NCBI GenBank assembly: GCA_030431255.1
Contig: JAUIJL010000032.1
Span: forward strand, 1 to 64,000
DNA length: 64,000 bases
Direction of reading: 5' to 3'
DNA from: Thermoanaerobaculia bacterium
GTDB lineage: Bacteria; Acidobacteriota; Thermoanaerobaculia; Multivoradales; J023
Part shown: piece by piece, positions 51,860 through 60,680 of the stretch
Position numbering within the stretch: the stretch's first letter is position 1
Layout of the letters: the number at the start of each line of letters is the position of its first letter
Made by a program: the position numbers and the translations under genes
Notes under the pieces: generated by a model
What the model was told of the DNA's origin: nothing
Database searches by the model: none
The model's input: only the letters and a program-made list of their open reading frames with translations

Positions 51860-54800
51860 AGCCCGTGATTCGATGGCGCCGAAACCAAGTCTTTCGGCGT
51901 CATCGCGAATCTCCTCCATTTGTCGCGGATCTCCACTACGGAAGTGGAGGCCGGCCAAGGCAAATCGAGCTTCAAGGGCGAGCTGAGCTAAATTCAGAGA
52001 GCTCGCGCGATCTATCAGCGCTTCTAGCTGTGAGATCGCGGATTCTGTGTTACCCAGCTCACCTTCAATTCTTGCGGCCGCTATTTTCACTTGAATCGCT
52101 GTAACAATATCTCCGTCGCTCAAGGATCCGAGTGCGGGCTCAAGGGTCCTCCTTGCCTCCGTCGATTCACCCAAAGCCATCTGTGATCGTGCCAGGATGG
52201 CGCTGGCTAGAGCCGCTTGCGAAAGGCTCTCGTTCTTTACCGAGCCCAAGACCTCGGCGGCCAGTTGCTTGGATTGCATAGGCAGCCCTTGCCAAAGCCG
52301 GAGCTCTGCTAGAAAGAGCTGAGCCTGCGATCGATCTGCCAAGGAGCCGTCCTCATCGGCCAGTCGGGTTGCCCTTTCGAGCAAAGTCTCCGCCAAGTGA
52401 TAGGCACCACCTAGTGCTGCTATGCGCCCTAGGTAGGCTGTCTCGTACGCCACCGGTTTAGCTTTGAGGTGTTTGAGCACTCTTCCTTCTTCGAACCCGT
52501 CTCTGGCTGCTTCGAGTTGTCCTTCGAGTAGAGATATCTCGGCGAGGTTGCTGATCGCCAGAGCACGCACATAAGCGTGATTCTCGGTGTTTCCGATGGC
52601 GAGAGCTTTGCCGTAGGTGTGTCGGGCCGAGGTAAGAGATCCGGCAGTCAGCAGAGCATTGCCTTGCCGGAACAAGAAACTGGCTGCATGGATGGGGTTT
52701 TCGATTTTTAAGTCAGCGGGCAAGCTGGAAAGCCATGCGTCCGCCTCGGAGTGCAAGCCCGCTCGCGCCAACGTCGCCGCCAAATTGTAGACAGCCCGCC
52801 ATCGAAGCGGGTATCCGAGGCCTTCATAGCTTTGGATGACTGATTTGTACAGCAGCTCCGCGGCCAGAAGCTCGCCTCTATCGCTGTAGTCGTTGGCCAA
52901 GCGTTCAAGGGAGCGGAGGCTACCGAGATCGTCCTGATTCTCCGCATAGAGCTTTTGCGCCCGGGTCGCGGAGGCGAGAGCCGCTTCGTGAGATCCGAGG
53001 GCCGCCTCGGCTGCTGATCGGATTAATAGGGCTCGGGCTTCCAGGATGGGAGCTGTAAGCCGGCTGGCCCGTTCGAGCGCGGAGTCGGCTGATTCCAGCT
53101 GCTCTTGGTAGCGGCTGGCGTCATGGAGGATTCGACCGCGCAATAAGGGAACCCTTGGATCGACTCGACCTCTGGCCAAGGATTCCAGGTCGTCTACCAG
53201 CGACAACGCTCGGTCAGTCCGGCCCGCGCGCCTCAGAGCCTCGCCGAAGCGTATACCTGTTCCTAGGTCGGAGGGGGCCAAATCAAAGAGCTGCTCCAGC
53301 TTGAGGCTTGCCTCCTGCCAATCCTCGGCAAGCTCAGAGGAACGGGCTTGGGCGGAAAGCCGTTCCCACGGCCGCGCTGCATGCCGCCAAGCTTCTATCG
53401 CCGTTTCCTGGGCTGGCCCTACCCGGCCCTCCAAGCGATAGGCTTCGGCTAGGGAAGAGAGCACAAGATAGGAAGTGGGTGCCAAGCTTCTGGCTTCTTC
53501 GAGCAGCTCTCGGCCTCTGCTCGCCTCCAGGCGCTGTAAGTGGACACGGGCTTTCGAATAGAGCTCCATGGCCTGATCGGAGGTGGGAAAAGTCGCCAAT
53601 TGAGCCCGAGCCTGACCTGGAATTGCTGAGCTCCAACCAATTTGGCGTTTCAAGCTTGAGCTTAACTGGCGGACCGTTTTTCTCAGAGTCGTCCTCGATG
53701 CCGGCTGATGGGCGGACCAGAGTGGGCTGGGGTGGCCGAACAGACGATAGCTGAGTTGGAGATCGATCGCCGCGGCCTCTTCGTCGAGTGGAAGATAGTG
53801 GCCCGTGAGGACGGCGTCGGCGCCAACGGCTTCCGCCAATTTCTCAGGTTGAGCGGCAGCATCGATTCCCAATACGAACGCGGTGTCTCGGACCCAGCCG
53901 CGTTCCAGTGGCTGGAGCTGCTTTGTACCCGCCAGCTCTAAGGCCAGAAGATCCGCTATGGCAGGGCCGAACCAAGCGAGGCGTTCTTGTCGGCTCGAAT
54001 TAGTCGGCTCGAGAACCAGAAGTGACAGCCTTTCTGGAGTCGACGAGACGCCGGCAAAGAGCCAAGCCACAAGAACACTCGCGAGGGCGAAGAAGGAGAC
54101 GGATCTCCCGGGATGCTTGCGAGCTTTCTGTAGGGTAGTTTGCGCCAGGGAGCGGATGCTTGAGCTCGAAGACACGTTCGGGCCGGCAGAAGGGGTTTCC
54201 CGGCTCAGCTCCGTATCGTTGTCGTCTAATTTTGGTTGTTGCTGTGACTGAGGAGCACGGATGGCCTCTTGCAGCTCGGCCAAGGCTCGGCCCGCATGCT
54301 TCGGACGGCTGGTGGGATTCTTTTCGAGCAATCGAGTCACCCAGGCCATCAAGCCTTCGGGAAGACCCGGTACGAGCTTTGCGAGGCTGGGCGGGCGATC
54401 GTGGCAAATCGAATAAACAATTTCGTCGCGATTTTTTCCTTCGAATGGATACTGCCCTGACAGCAACTCGTAGGCGATGGCTCCAAGGGCAAAGAGATCC
54501 GCTCGCTCGTCGATTTCCATTCCGAGGTGCTGCTCGGGTGCCATGAATCGATAGGTCCCGACCACCGAGCCCTCATCGGAAACGGTCGAATCCATCGATT
54601 CGGCTCCAGCCGCGGTTTTGGCCAAGCCGAGGTCCAACACCTTGATCCGTTCTTGGACGATCATGATGTTGTCGGGTTTCAGATCGCGGTGCACGATCCG
54701 CCGCTGATGTAGAGCTCGAAGGGCTTCGGTTATTTCTTGCAAAAACCTCAGGGCGAGATCCCGCGGAATCGGGCCCCGCTCCAGGTACTGCTTGAGGGTG

Positions 54801-55105
54801 ATTCCATGGAGCTTCTCCATGACCAATGCAATGGAGCCGTCATCGCCTTCGGCCACGTCGAAAAGCTGCACCAGGAAAGGACTTTGAAGGCTCGATACGA
54901 TTCTGGCTTCGCGTTGAAATCGCCGTCGAGCCCTGTGGTGGCGCCAGCGGGTCGGATGAATCTGCTTGATCGCAACCGGGCGTTGGAGCTTGGGATCGAA
55001 GCCTCCGTAGACAATTCCCATCCCGCCGGCACCCAACACCTCGTCCACTCGGTAAGGGCCGATGCTCTGGGGAAGATCTAGGGGATCTACCTCAATCTTC
55101 GTCAT
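51833..55105 (-). CDS. Ser/Thr protein kinase with membrane anchor and TPR-like tail
   Basis: A 1090-residue receptor-like kinase. The kinase domain (about 17-280) has GAGGMG (25-30), Lys in VAIKQI (47), HRDLKPDN (139-146), DLG in place of DFG (158-160), and MAPEQ (188-192). A Ser-rich juxtamembrane stretch leads to one membrane helix (about 336-354). The outer part carries a ligand-binding-like region (about 365-490) and then a long TPR-like helical repeat (about 500-1060, with many LEEARSLAPTS- and LERATRLAD-type pairs). It should phosphorylate cytoplasmic targets in response to an envelope signal. The start overlaps the end of the FHA-AAA+ gene by 14 bases, so they are cotranslated and the regulator is a likely partner or substrate. 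Confidence 0.9.
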   Translation of the reverse strand: MTKIEVDPLDLPQSIGPYRVDEVLGAGGMGIVYGGFDPKLQRPVAIKQIHPTRWRHHRARRRFQREARIVSSLQSPFLVQLFDVAEGDDGSIALVMEKLHGITLKQYLERGPIPRDLALRFLQEITEALRALHQRRIVHRDLKPDNIMIVQERIKVLDLGLAKTAAGAESMDSTVSDEGSVVGTYRFMAPEQHLGMEIDERADLFALGAIAYELLSGQYPFEGKNRDEIVYSICHDRPPSLAKLVPGLPEGLMAWVTRLLEKNPTSRPKHAGRALAELQEAIRAPQSQQQPKLDDNDTELSRETPSAGPNVSSSSSIRSLAQTTLQKARKHPGRSVSFFALASVLVAWLFAGVSSTPERLSLLVLEPTNSSRQERLAWFGPAIADLLALELAGTKQLQPLERGWVRDTAFVLGIDAAAQPEKLAEAVGADAVLTGHYLPLDEEAAAIDLQLSYRLFGHPSPLWSAHQPASRTTLRKTVRQLSSSLKRQIGWSSAIPGQARAQLATFPTSDQAMELYSKARVHLQRLEASRGRELLEEARSLAPTSYLVLSSLAEAYRLEGRVGPAQETAIEAWRHAARPWERLSAQARSSELAEDWQEASLKLEQLFDLAPSDLGTGIRFGEALRRAGRTDRALSLVDDLESLARGRVDPRVPLLRGRILHDASRYQEQLESADSALERASRLTAPILEARALLIRSAAEAALGSHEAALASATRAQKLYAENQDDLGSLRSLERLANDYSDRGELLAAELLYKSVIQSYEGLGYPLRWRAVYNLAATLARAGLHSEADAWLSSLPADLKIENPIHAASFLFRQGNALLTAGSLTSARHTYGKALAIGNTENHAYVRALAISNLAEISLLEGQLEAARDGFEEGRVLKHLKAKPVAYETAYLGRIAALGGAYHLAETLLERATRLADEDGSLADRSQAQLFLAELRLWQGLPMQSKQLAAEVLGSVKNESLSQAALASAILARSQMALGESTEARRTLEPALGSLSDGDIVTAIQVKIAAARIEGELGNTESAISQLEALIDRASSLNLAQLALEARFALAGLHFRSGDPRQMEEIRDDAERLGFGAIESRASGTLAEGG

Positions 55106-56882
55106 CTTGGTCGATCTGGAGTCGAGTCATTTGCGCGATCAAACCCCTCAATGAAGTCCCCAATTCTCTAGCCATAGCCACCAGATCGGATCCGTGGCGA
55201 GCTCGACTTTCGAGAATGCTATCCCGATCCAAGTCGGTGGCCGCCTTTAGACCATGTCTGCGCATCAGTGGATACATCGAGGCGCGCGAGATGCCTAATA
55301 GCAGAGCCGTTCGCTTGATGTCCCAATTTCCCCTTTCCAAGCCGTCGATAAGCTCGGGACGGTCGATCATGGAGGGGAATTTGGGCTGCTCGATCCGGGC
55401 GCTCTTCGGGAGTGGAGCAGTCGTGCTCTCGGGTGTCTCATTTTCCGGCTCGGGTCCGGAGCCACTGTTCTCGAGATCTTCTTCGACTTCCGCGATTAAG
55501 GACGAGAGGTTTGGATTCCAATCGGCCTCAACCAATGCGACGACCCATCTTCGGACCACATTCTTGAGCTCGCGAATATTTCCAGGCCACCGGTAGAGAG
55601 CCAGGCGTTGGACCCACTCTGCCGGCAACCACTTAAACTCGGGGGTTGCCAGCCGCTCGAGCTGGCCGAGCTCTTCCATCTCTTGGCGCAGGAAATGCAC
55701 GATCAGACGCCCCAGATCTTCTCGTCGCCTACGCAGAGGAGGGAGTCGGATTTGATACCCGCCCAAGCGGTGGAGCAACGGTGACCGGAAAGACTCGATA
55801 TCCACTGCTCGCTGCAAATCGGAGTCGGTCGCCGCCAAGATCCGAAGATCTACCGGAACGGAGCTGCTTCCGCCGAGTGGCTGAATCTCTCGGGTTTCAA
55901 GTGCCCGGAGCAACATGGCTTGGACTTCTAGCGGAGTTTCTCCGATTTCATCGAGAAAGAGGGTTCCACCGTCAGCTTCGCGGAAAGCCCCTTTCAGAGC
56001 GCCTTGTTGACCTGAGTAGGCCCCTGCCCGCGCTCCGAAGAGCTCTGCGGCGGCAAGGGAGGCGGGGAGGGCTGCCATGTTTAGAGAAACGAGCTCGCCC
56101 TTTCGACGGCTGTCTTGATCTGCAATCGCCCTGGCAATGAGCTCCTTTCCGGTACCTGTCTCACCGAGAATCAGCACGGAGAAATCTGTGTTGGCAATAG
56201 CGCGGATTTGATTGCGAGCTCTGACCAGCTTCTCACTTTCTCCAACGAGGCCAAATCCGTCCGTTTGATCGATGGACTCGCCGTGGCGGTGGAGAAGGAG
56301 AAGCACGCGGCGAGCCAGCAACAAGAGCACGCCGCGCTCGATCTCCGCCGACGAGCATCGGTGTTCGGTAGTGCACTCGGCGCCGTCGACGAGCACCGAG
56401 CTTCGCCATTCTCGGGAGTCGATCGTGATCCCACCCTCCTCATCTTGACGTAAGTAAATTGGTTTGCGGCTCAACCTCTTATGACCCAGGGGTCTTTCCC
56501 GGCCGCCTCTCGGTTGCGCGAAATCGGGCTTGTTTCTGCTGAGGACCTCCAAGCCATCGGGTTGTGCCCGAAAAGTCCGGCGTTCTCCGATTCGAGAGAG
56601 ATCGGGATGGGCCAGGACGGTCAGCTCCAACCGATTCACCGAGCCGTTTCCTGCTCTCGTCAGGATGGGCTCGTCTTCAGTTTCGGTCGAAGTGCTCGAA
56701 TTAGCGGCTGTGCAAATCGGTGTCTGACGCTCGGCACCATCAGACACGGCTAGCCACGTGCCCTTTCCGAAAAGGGATTTTGGGTCAAACGATAGGGCAT
56801 CCTTTTCCTCAGGGAGAAAGGTTAAACCTAACGATTCGATCTCTGTGTGCCGGGAAATAGACTCTTTAGAGAGATAAAACAT
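55092..56882 (-). CDS. FHA-AAA+ transcription activator, sigma-54 type (variant loop GAYSGQ)
   Basis: A 596-residue regulator. The N-terminal 180 residues form a divergent FHA-like domain (LGHKRLSRKPIYL, TIDSREWRSSVLVDG), then the AAA+ domain (about 210-450): Walker A LGETGTGKELI, Walker B GTLFLDEIGE, and RLPPLRRRREDL. The loop for sigma-54 contact reads AGAYSGQQ; F to Y and T to S are mild changes and the last A is Q. A Fis-type HTH lies near 505-530 (IKRTALLLGISRASMY), followed by a 60-residue extra tail. I chose 56882 because the frame's 83-residue upstream extension is poor and would overlap the divergent promoter. It should be governed by the cotranscribed kinase via FHA recognition of phosphothreonine. 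Confidence 0.86.
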   Translation of the reverse strand: MFYLSKESISRHTEIESLGLTFLPEEKDALSFDPKSLFGKGTWLAVSDGAERQTPICTAANSSTSTETEDEPILTRAGNGSVNRLELTVLAHPDLSRIGERRTFRAQPDGLEVLSRNKPDFAQPRGGRERPLGHKRLSRKPIYLRQDEEGGITIDSREWRSSVLVDGAECTTEHRCSSAEIERGVLLLLARRVLLLLHRHGESIDQTDGFGLVGESEKLVRARNQIRAIANTDFSVLILGETGTGKELIARAIADQDSRRKGELVSLNMAALPASLAAAELFGARAGAYSGQQGALKGAFREADGGTLFLDEIGETPLEVQAMLLRALETREIQPLGGSSSVPVDLRILAATDSDLQRAVDIESFRSPLLHRLGGYQIRLPPLRRRREDLGRLIVHFLRQEMEELGQLERLATPEFKWLPAEWVQRLALYRWPGNIRELKNVVRRWVVALVEADWNPNLSSLIAEVEEDLENSGSGPEPENETPESTTAPLPKSARIEQPKFPSMIDRPELIDGLERGNWDIKRTALLLGISRASMYPLMRRHGLKAATDLDRDSILESRARHGSDLVAMARELGTSLRGLIAQMTRLQIDQDDED

Positions 56883-56905
56883 GATTTCGTTCAGAGTCGT
56901 CCAGT

Positions 56906-56921
56906 TGGTACGGCCCTTGCT
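56906..56921 (+). promoter_or_regulatory. Candidate sigma-54 promoter of the four-gene surface operon
   Basis: TGGTACGGCCCTTGCT: GG (56907-56908), ten bases, GC (56919-56920). Eleven of 12 specified consensus bases match (C to T at position four). Expected start near 56932, giving a 226-nt leader. It is divergent from the kinase/FHA-AAA+ operon, whose start codon is only 24 bases away. Confidence 0.7.
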
Positions 56922-57081
56922 GTCTACAGGGGTTGAACGAGTTTTAGATGGCGTGATTCGCCCTGGGTCGAGATTCTTCCAGTATAGCTCAAGAGTCAAA
57001 TGGTTCAGGTAACGTGACCCGCTTATCCATCGCGTGCTGGAGGCTTGTCTGAACGGCCTCCGAAATTGGGAGGGATGTTTT

Positions 57082-57119
57082 GCGGTCCCGGAGGTGCGAG
57101 GTCTCCGGGACCGCTTTTT
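57082..57119 (+). terminator. Intrinsic terminator or attenuator within the leader of the surface operon
   Basis: A perfect 12-bp stem, GCGGTCCCGGAG / CTCCGGGACCGC with a 9-nt loop, then TTTTT (57115-57119). No gene ends just upstream on this strand. It lies inside the predicted leader, 39 bases before the first start codon, so it probably aborts or regulates transcription. Upstream, GGAGGC and GCCTCC (57050-57072) and a second GGGAGG (57068-57075) can pair in competing ways. Confidence 0.75.
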
Positions 57120-57157
57120 CCCTGGTTTCAATCTATCAATTCCCGAAAGGAAGCGGC

Positions 57158-57499
57158 ATGAGGATGTTCGTCAGATCGGTTTTCTGTTTGAGCGTAGCTG
57201 CGGGTCTCGTGTGGCCCGTCAGCTCTACTCCTGAAGGGCAAGACGGGGCCAACGAGCCTGGAAGTCTGTCGTTGACCCATTGGGTCATTGCTTCAGGACG
57301 ACCGGCGAATGCCGGTCAATATCGGCTCTTGTCAGCGTCTGGACACTATCCAGCCGGAGCTCTTCAGAGCTCGCGTTTTCGGTTGGATTCCGGGTTCTTT
57401 GCTTTGGACACGGGCCATGGAGTTTTTAGTGATGGTTTTGAGAGTGGAGATGTTGACCAGTGGAGTCAGGCCACAGGCCGGGCTCTTGAGAGGAGGTAG
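57158..57499 (+). CDS. Small exported protein with the FESG C-terminal tag
   Basis: A 113-residue protein that I do not recognise. The signal peptide is MRMFVRSVFCLSVAAGLVWP (cleavage near SST or PEG). The body contains SLTHWVIASGRPANAGQYRL, as in short repeat-type domains of other exported proteins, and the C-terminus is VFSDGFESGDVDQWS, a tag also seen in the giant protein and the M11 protease. ATG 57158 follows AAAGGAAG. It starts the operon, 5 bases before the next gene, and is behind the terminator-like leader hairpin. Confidence 0.75.
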   Translation: MRMFVRSVFCLSVAAGLVWPVSSTPEGQDGANEPGSLSLTHWVIASGRPANAGQYRLLSASGHYPAGALQSSRFRLDSGFFALDTGHGVFSDGFESGDVDQWSQATGRALERR

Positions 57500-57504
57500 A
57501 GGTT

Positions 57505-58923
57505 GTGAGCACTTCTTTTCGGTTTGCTAAATCGTGGTTGCTATTCATCATTTTTGGAATCCTTGCGGTTCCAAGTTACTCGGCCTCGGTAGGAAGCACA
57601 TTCACTTATCAAGGGAAGTTGCAAGATTTCGGTCAACCTGGGTCTGGAGACTACGACTTTGAGCTCTCGATTTTCGATGATCCGGGAGTTGTGACCCCTT
57701 TAGCGTCACGCACTGTTTGTGGAGTGACGCTGGAAGATGGTGTGTTTTCGTTGGAGGTCGATTTCGGAGCTGTTTTTGATGGTGACCGCCGTTGGATCGA
57801 GGTGGGAGTGGCACCCGCTGGGAGTTGTGACGGCTCGACAATCTTCACCTACTTGGATCCTCGGCAAGAGGTCACGGCCACGCCATACGCCATGTTCACC
57901 CAGGAGGCCCTGAATGCTGACCAGCTTGACGGTCTTGAGGCGGCGGATTTTCTACCGTCGAGCGGTACTGCCGTCGCGGAGAATCTGACCCTCAGTGGTA
58001 GCTTGATCCTGGATCCTGGCGCCAGTCTCATCTTCCCGGACGGCAGCGTTCAGACGACAGCGGCTGCTCCAATCGGCCCCACCGTGGTCCACCCCGAGCT
58101 TTATGTTCCGGCCTTTCTAACCTGTGGGGACAACGCGGAAGACGATCCGGTGCAATGGGCCCCGATCGCCATCGCCACTTTTCGCATCACCCTACAGGGC
58201 GTTCCCTTCGATGTGACGGCCAATTTTGCCGGGATCGATACCGGACAAGGCATGGCTCCCGTAGCGGCGAGGATTGAAGATGCTATCCGCACCGCAACCG
58301 GTGGAATGGAAGTCGTGAGCTGGGATGGAAGGTTCGTGATCCACTCGGATACTACTTCGGCAACGAGCAGTATCGGACCTCTAGAATCCACGGGATCGCC
58401 GGTGGACATTTCCGGTGCAGGGTTGGATCCCTGGATGGACTGCGAGTCAGATCGCGGGATTCCTAAGGAGGCGGTTGTGGACCTGCCCGCCTACGCTGGA
58501 TATATAGCCCTCCTAGACGAGTCGGGGCAGATTGACTCGAAGTTCCGGCCGCCGGCAAGCAAGAGCGGGGTGGCCTCGTTCCAACCCGTATCCATCAACG
58601 ACACGAAGACCGTGGTGCACAACCTCGGTCGTGTCCCGAAGAGAATCCGTATTCGGTGGTATCCGAGCACTCGGTTGCAAAACGAAGGGGAGGGAATATT
58701 TGACGGCTCCTCTTATGCGACTATCGCCAAGGTCACCACTGGGAATAGTCGGGAAAGCTCGACCCTCAGCAACGCTTACATAATGATCGTTGACTATGAG
58801 AATTTTGGCTCGTTCAACTGGCGGGCTGTGATCGGCGAGAGCTCAGAAAATCAATTCAAGCTCACGCTGACTGATTTCGACCGAAGTACTGAAGTGGTTA
58901 ACTTTCTTTGGGAGGTTGAGTGA
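57505..58923 (+). CDS. Exported beta-rich protein
   Basis: A 472-residue protein with a signal peptide (SWLLFIIFGILAVPSYS). The opening block TFTYQGKLQDFGQPGSGDYDFELSIFD and the line TATPYAMFTQEALNADQLDG belong to a common exported-protein family in several phyla. A central region (about 150-330) carries LSGSLILDPGASLIFPDGS. The C-terminal part has VHNLGRVPKRIRIRWYP. The function is unknown. The GTG start follows GGAGG by 8 bases and sits 5 bases after the stop of the previous gene. The stop and the next start share one base (TGATG). Confidence 0.75.
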   Translation: MSTSFRFAKSWLLFIIFGILAVPSYSASVGSTFTYQGKLQDFGQPGSGDYDFELSIFDDPGVVTPLASRTVCGVTLEDGVFSLEVDFGAVFDGDRRWIEVGVAPAGSCDGSTIFTYLDPRQEVTATPYAMFTQEALNADQLDGLEAADFLPSSGTAVAENLTLSGSLILDPGASLIFPDGSVQTTAAAPIGPTVVHPELYVPAFLTCGDNAEDDPVQWAPIAIATFRITLQGVPFDVTANFAGIDTGQGMAPVAARIEDAIRTATGGMEVVSWDGRFVIHSDTTSATSSIGPLESTGSPVDISGAGLDPWMDCESDRGIPKEAVVDLPAYAGYIALLDESGQIDSKFRPPASKSGVASFQPVSINDTKTVVHNLGRVPKRIRIRWYPSTRLQNEGEGIFDGSSYATIAKVTTGNSRESSTLSNAYIMIVDYENFGSFNWRAVIGESSENQFKLTLTDFDRSTEVVNFLWEVE

Positions 58924-60680
58924 TGCATAGTCTTGCCAAGGTTGAATATAGATCGGCTGTTCGAAGATTGATCTCACCCTTTGGTCGCGGAGCTAGTTGG
59001 CGCGATGACCGGATCCATCCAGCGGACTTCTTAAATTCGGTCGTTGGCCTAAGAGTCCTTCGATTTGGGCTGAGTTGTCTCCTGGTGAGTATTGTTTCAT
59101 TGGATGGATTTGCACTCACTCTTCCAGGTATTAACTGTGACTTGACAACAACTCACTACGCAGTGGGTCTTACGCCCCCTTTGAGATCGGTCAATGTTGA
59201 AGGCACTGACCCCGAGCTGGAAACCTGGCAGATCTCCAATCCGATGGGGAATCTCCTTTTCTGTGACAATCCTTGGATCCCCTTAGCCTGTGAAGCTTCG
59301 TCGTATTGGCACCACACTGGGACGGACTACCTCCTTGGTTTCAGTGACAATTCTATCTATTCGAATAACAGACCTGTGTATGCTGTCGATAATGGCATCG
59401 TTGTCTATTCCACCAACGGCAATACTAATCCGAGCTCGGATCGAGGTGGACTGGTGGTCATCAAACATGTGGCACCTCCTGGCGTAAAATTCTACCTTCC
59501 CTCCTATCGAGAAAGCTTTAATGGTTCGGAAGAATATGAAATCAACGTAGACTTATCGTTTTCCGAAGAGCTGGTCTCCTATTATCTTCATCTCGATGAG
59601 CCTCTTGTTAGCCAGGGGGACATCGTCAACCGAGGCCAGCAGATCGCAACGACATATGATCGTGGTGAAGGGTATGCCTATCCGCCGCATTTGCATCTGG
59701 AGATGTGGCGCAAGTGTCACAACTTCGATCCCAATGGGTATGAAACACAGGATACGCAGTTCCGGAATACGGTTCGTGATCTGATCGCGCACCCTGACGA
59801 GGTGATCAGGTGGAATGCCGAGATGGTGCGAATTGTGCCTGAAGGCCACGGAGGGACTTCCCGGCTCCGGGCCCTAGGTTACGACTTCGGAGATACTCCG
59901 GGGGTGCTCGCCATAGGTAGTCATGTTCCGATGAGCCTCCCTCCGGTAGAGGTGCCTGAGGGCGATTGGGTCAATACCGCGGTTCGATTCGATCTTTTCG
60001 CTCCCTGGCCGAGCGTAGAAGTGGCGCGGCAAGCCGGCTATCCTACTCGGGGGTTAGATGCAACGATTCGAAAGAACGAGGTAGGTGCGAGGGATCGAAA
60101 ATCAAGTTATCCGTTCAGGGATGTAAAGGCAAATATATGGTACTCAGAGCACGTGGTCGGCCTGCAGCGAGCAGGTGTGATTTCTGGCTTCGGTAACACT
60201 GGGTTCTTTCTCCCCCATGAAGAGATTAAACGCTCGGAATTTGTGAAGCTGTTGGTAGGTAGGGTATGCCCATCAGTGGACGAAGGCGTTTTTTGCGCGT
60301 CACAAAATGGCTCGATGCCTTTCACCGACCTCTACGATCACTGGGCGGAACCATTTGTTCGTGAGGCATGGAATCGCGGGTGGTTAACTAGCGCACCTGA
60401 GTTTGATCCGAACGGCTTGGTGGCAAGAGCAGATGCAGCGAAACTGGTTGCTAAAGCCTTAGAGCTTCCGGAGGCTATCCCTGTAGAGACGCCATTTTCC
60501 GATGTCTCGACTAGCGATTGGTTTGCGCCCTATGTTGTTTCACTGTTCCGAGAAAAGATTCTGGAAGGATATCCAAACGGAACTTTTGGGCCGGAAAGGC
60601 AGCTCCTACGCTCTGAGGCCGCTAAGATCATCGCCGAGCTTTCACTTAATACCTTTGGTAATCTGGGAGGTGTGCGGTGA
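58923..60680 (+). CDS. M23-type metalloendopeptidase-like protein with three SLH domains
   Basis: A 585-residue exported protein (hydrophobic segment LSCLLVSIVSLDGFALTL near 50-67). A M23/LytM-like domain (about 110-270) shows HHTGTDYL (metal HxxxD) and PPHLHLEMW (HxH); this family cleaves peptide crosslinks in the cell wall. Three S-layer homology domains follow: FRDVKANIWYSEHVVGLQRAG, FTDLYDHWAEPFVREAWNRGW and FSDVSTSDWFAPYVVSLFREK (roughly 395-585). SLH domains attach proteins to the cell-wall or outer-surface polymer. The ATG at 58923 (one base overlap with the previous stop) is preferred over GTG 58920. The codons are richer in A/T than in the sulfate-assimilation genes. Confidence 0.85.
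   Translation: MHSLAKVEYRSAVRRLISPFGRGASWRDDRIHPADFLNSVVGLRVLRFGLSCLLVSIVSLDGFALTLPGINCDLTTTHYAVGLTPPLRSVNVEGTDPELETWQISNPMGNLLFCDNPWIPLACEASSYWHHTGTDYLLGFSDNSIYSNNRPVYAVDNGIVVYSTNGNTNPSSDRGGLVVIKHVAPPGVKFYLPSYRESFNGSEEYEINVDLSFSEELVSYYLHLDEPLVSQGDIVNRGQQIATTYDRGEGYAYPPHLHLEMWRKCHNFDPNGYETQDTQFRNTVRDLIAHPDEVIRWNAEMVRIVPEGHGGTSRLRALGYDFGDTPGVLAIGSHVPMSLPPVEVPEGDWVNTAVRFDLFAPWPSVEVARQAGYPTRGLDATIRKNEVGARDRKSSYPFRDVKANIWYSEHVVGLQRAGVISGFGNTGFFLPHEEIKRSEFVKLLVGRVCPSVDEGVFCASQNGSMPFTDLYDHWAEPFVREAWNRGWLTSAPEFDPNGLVARADAAKLVAKALELPEAIPVETPFSDVSTSDWFAPYVVSLFREKILEGYPNGTFGPERQLLRSEAAKIIAELSLNTFGNLGGVR

Noticed and set aside
56883-57131. Upstream extension of the kinase-linked FHA-AAA+ protein
   Set aside because: The extra 83 residues are basic low-quality sequence and would run through the divergent sigma-54 site; the ATG at 56882 begins coherent sequence.
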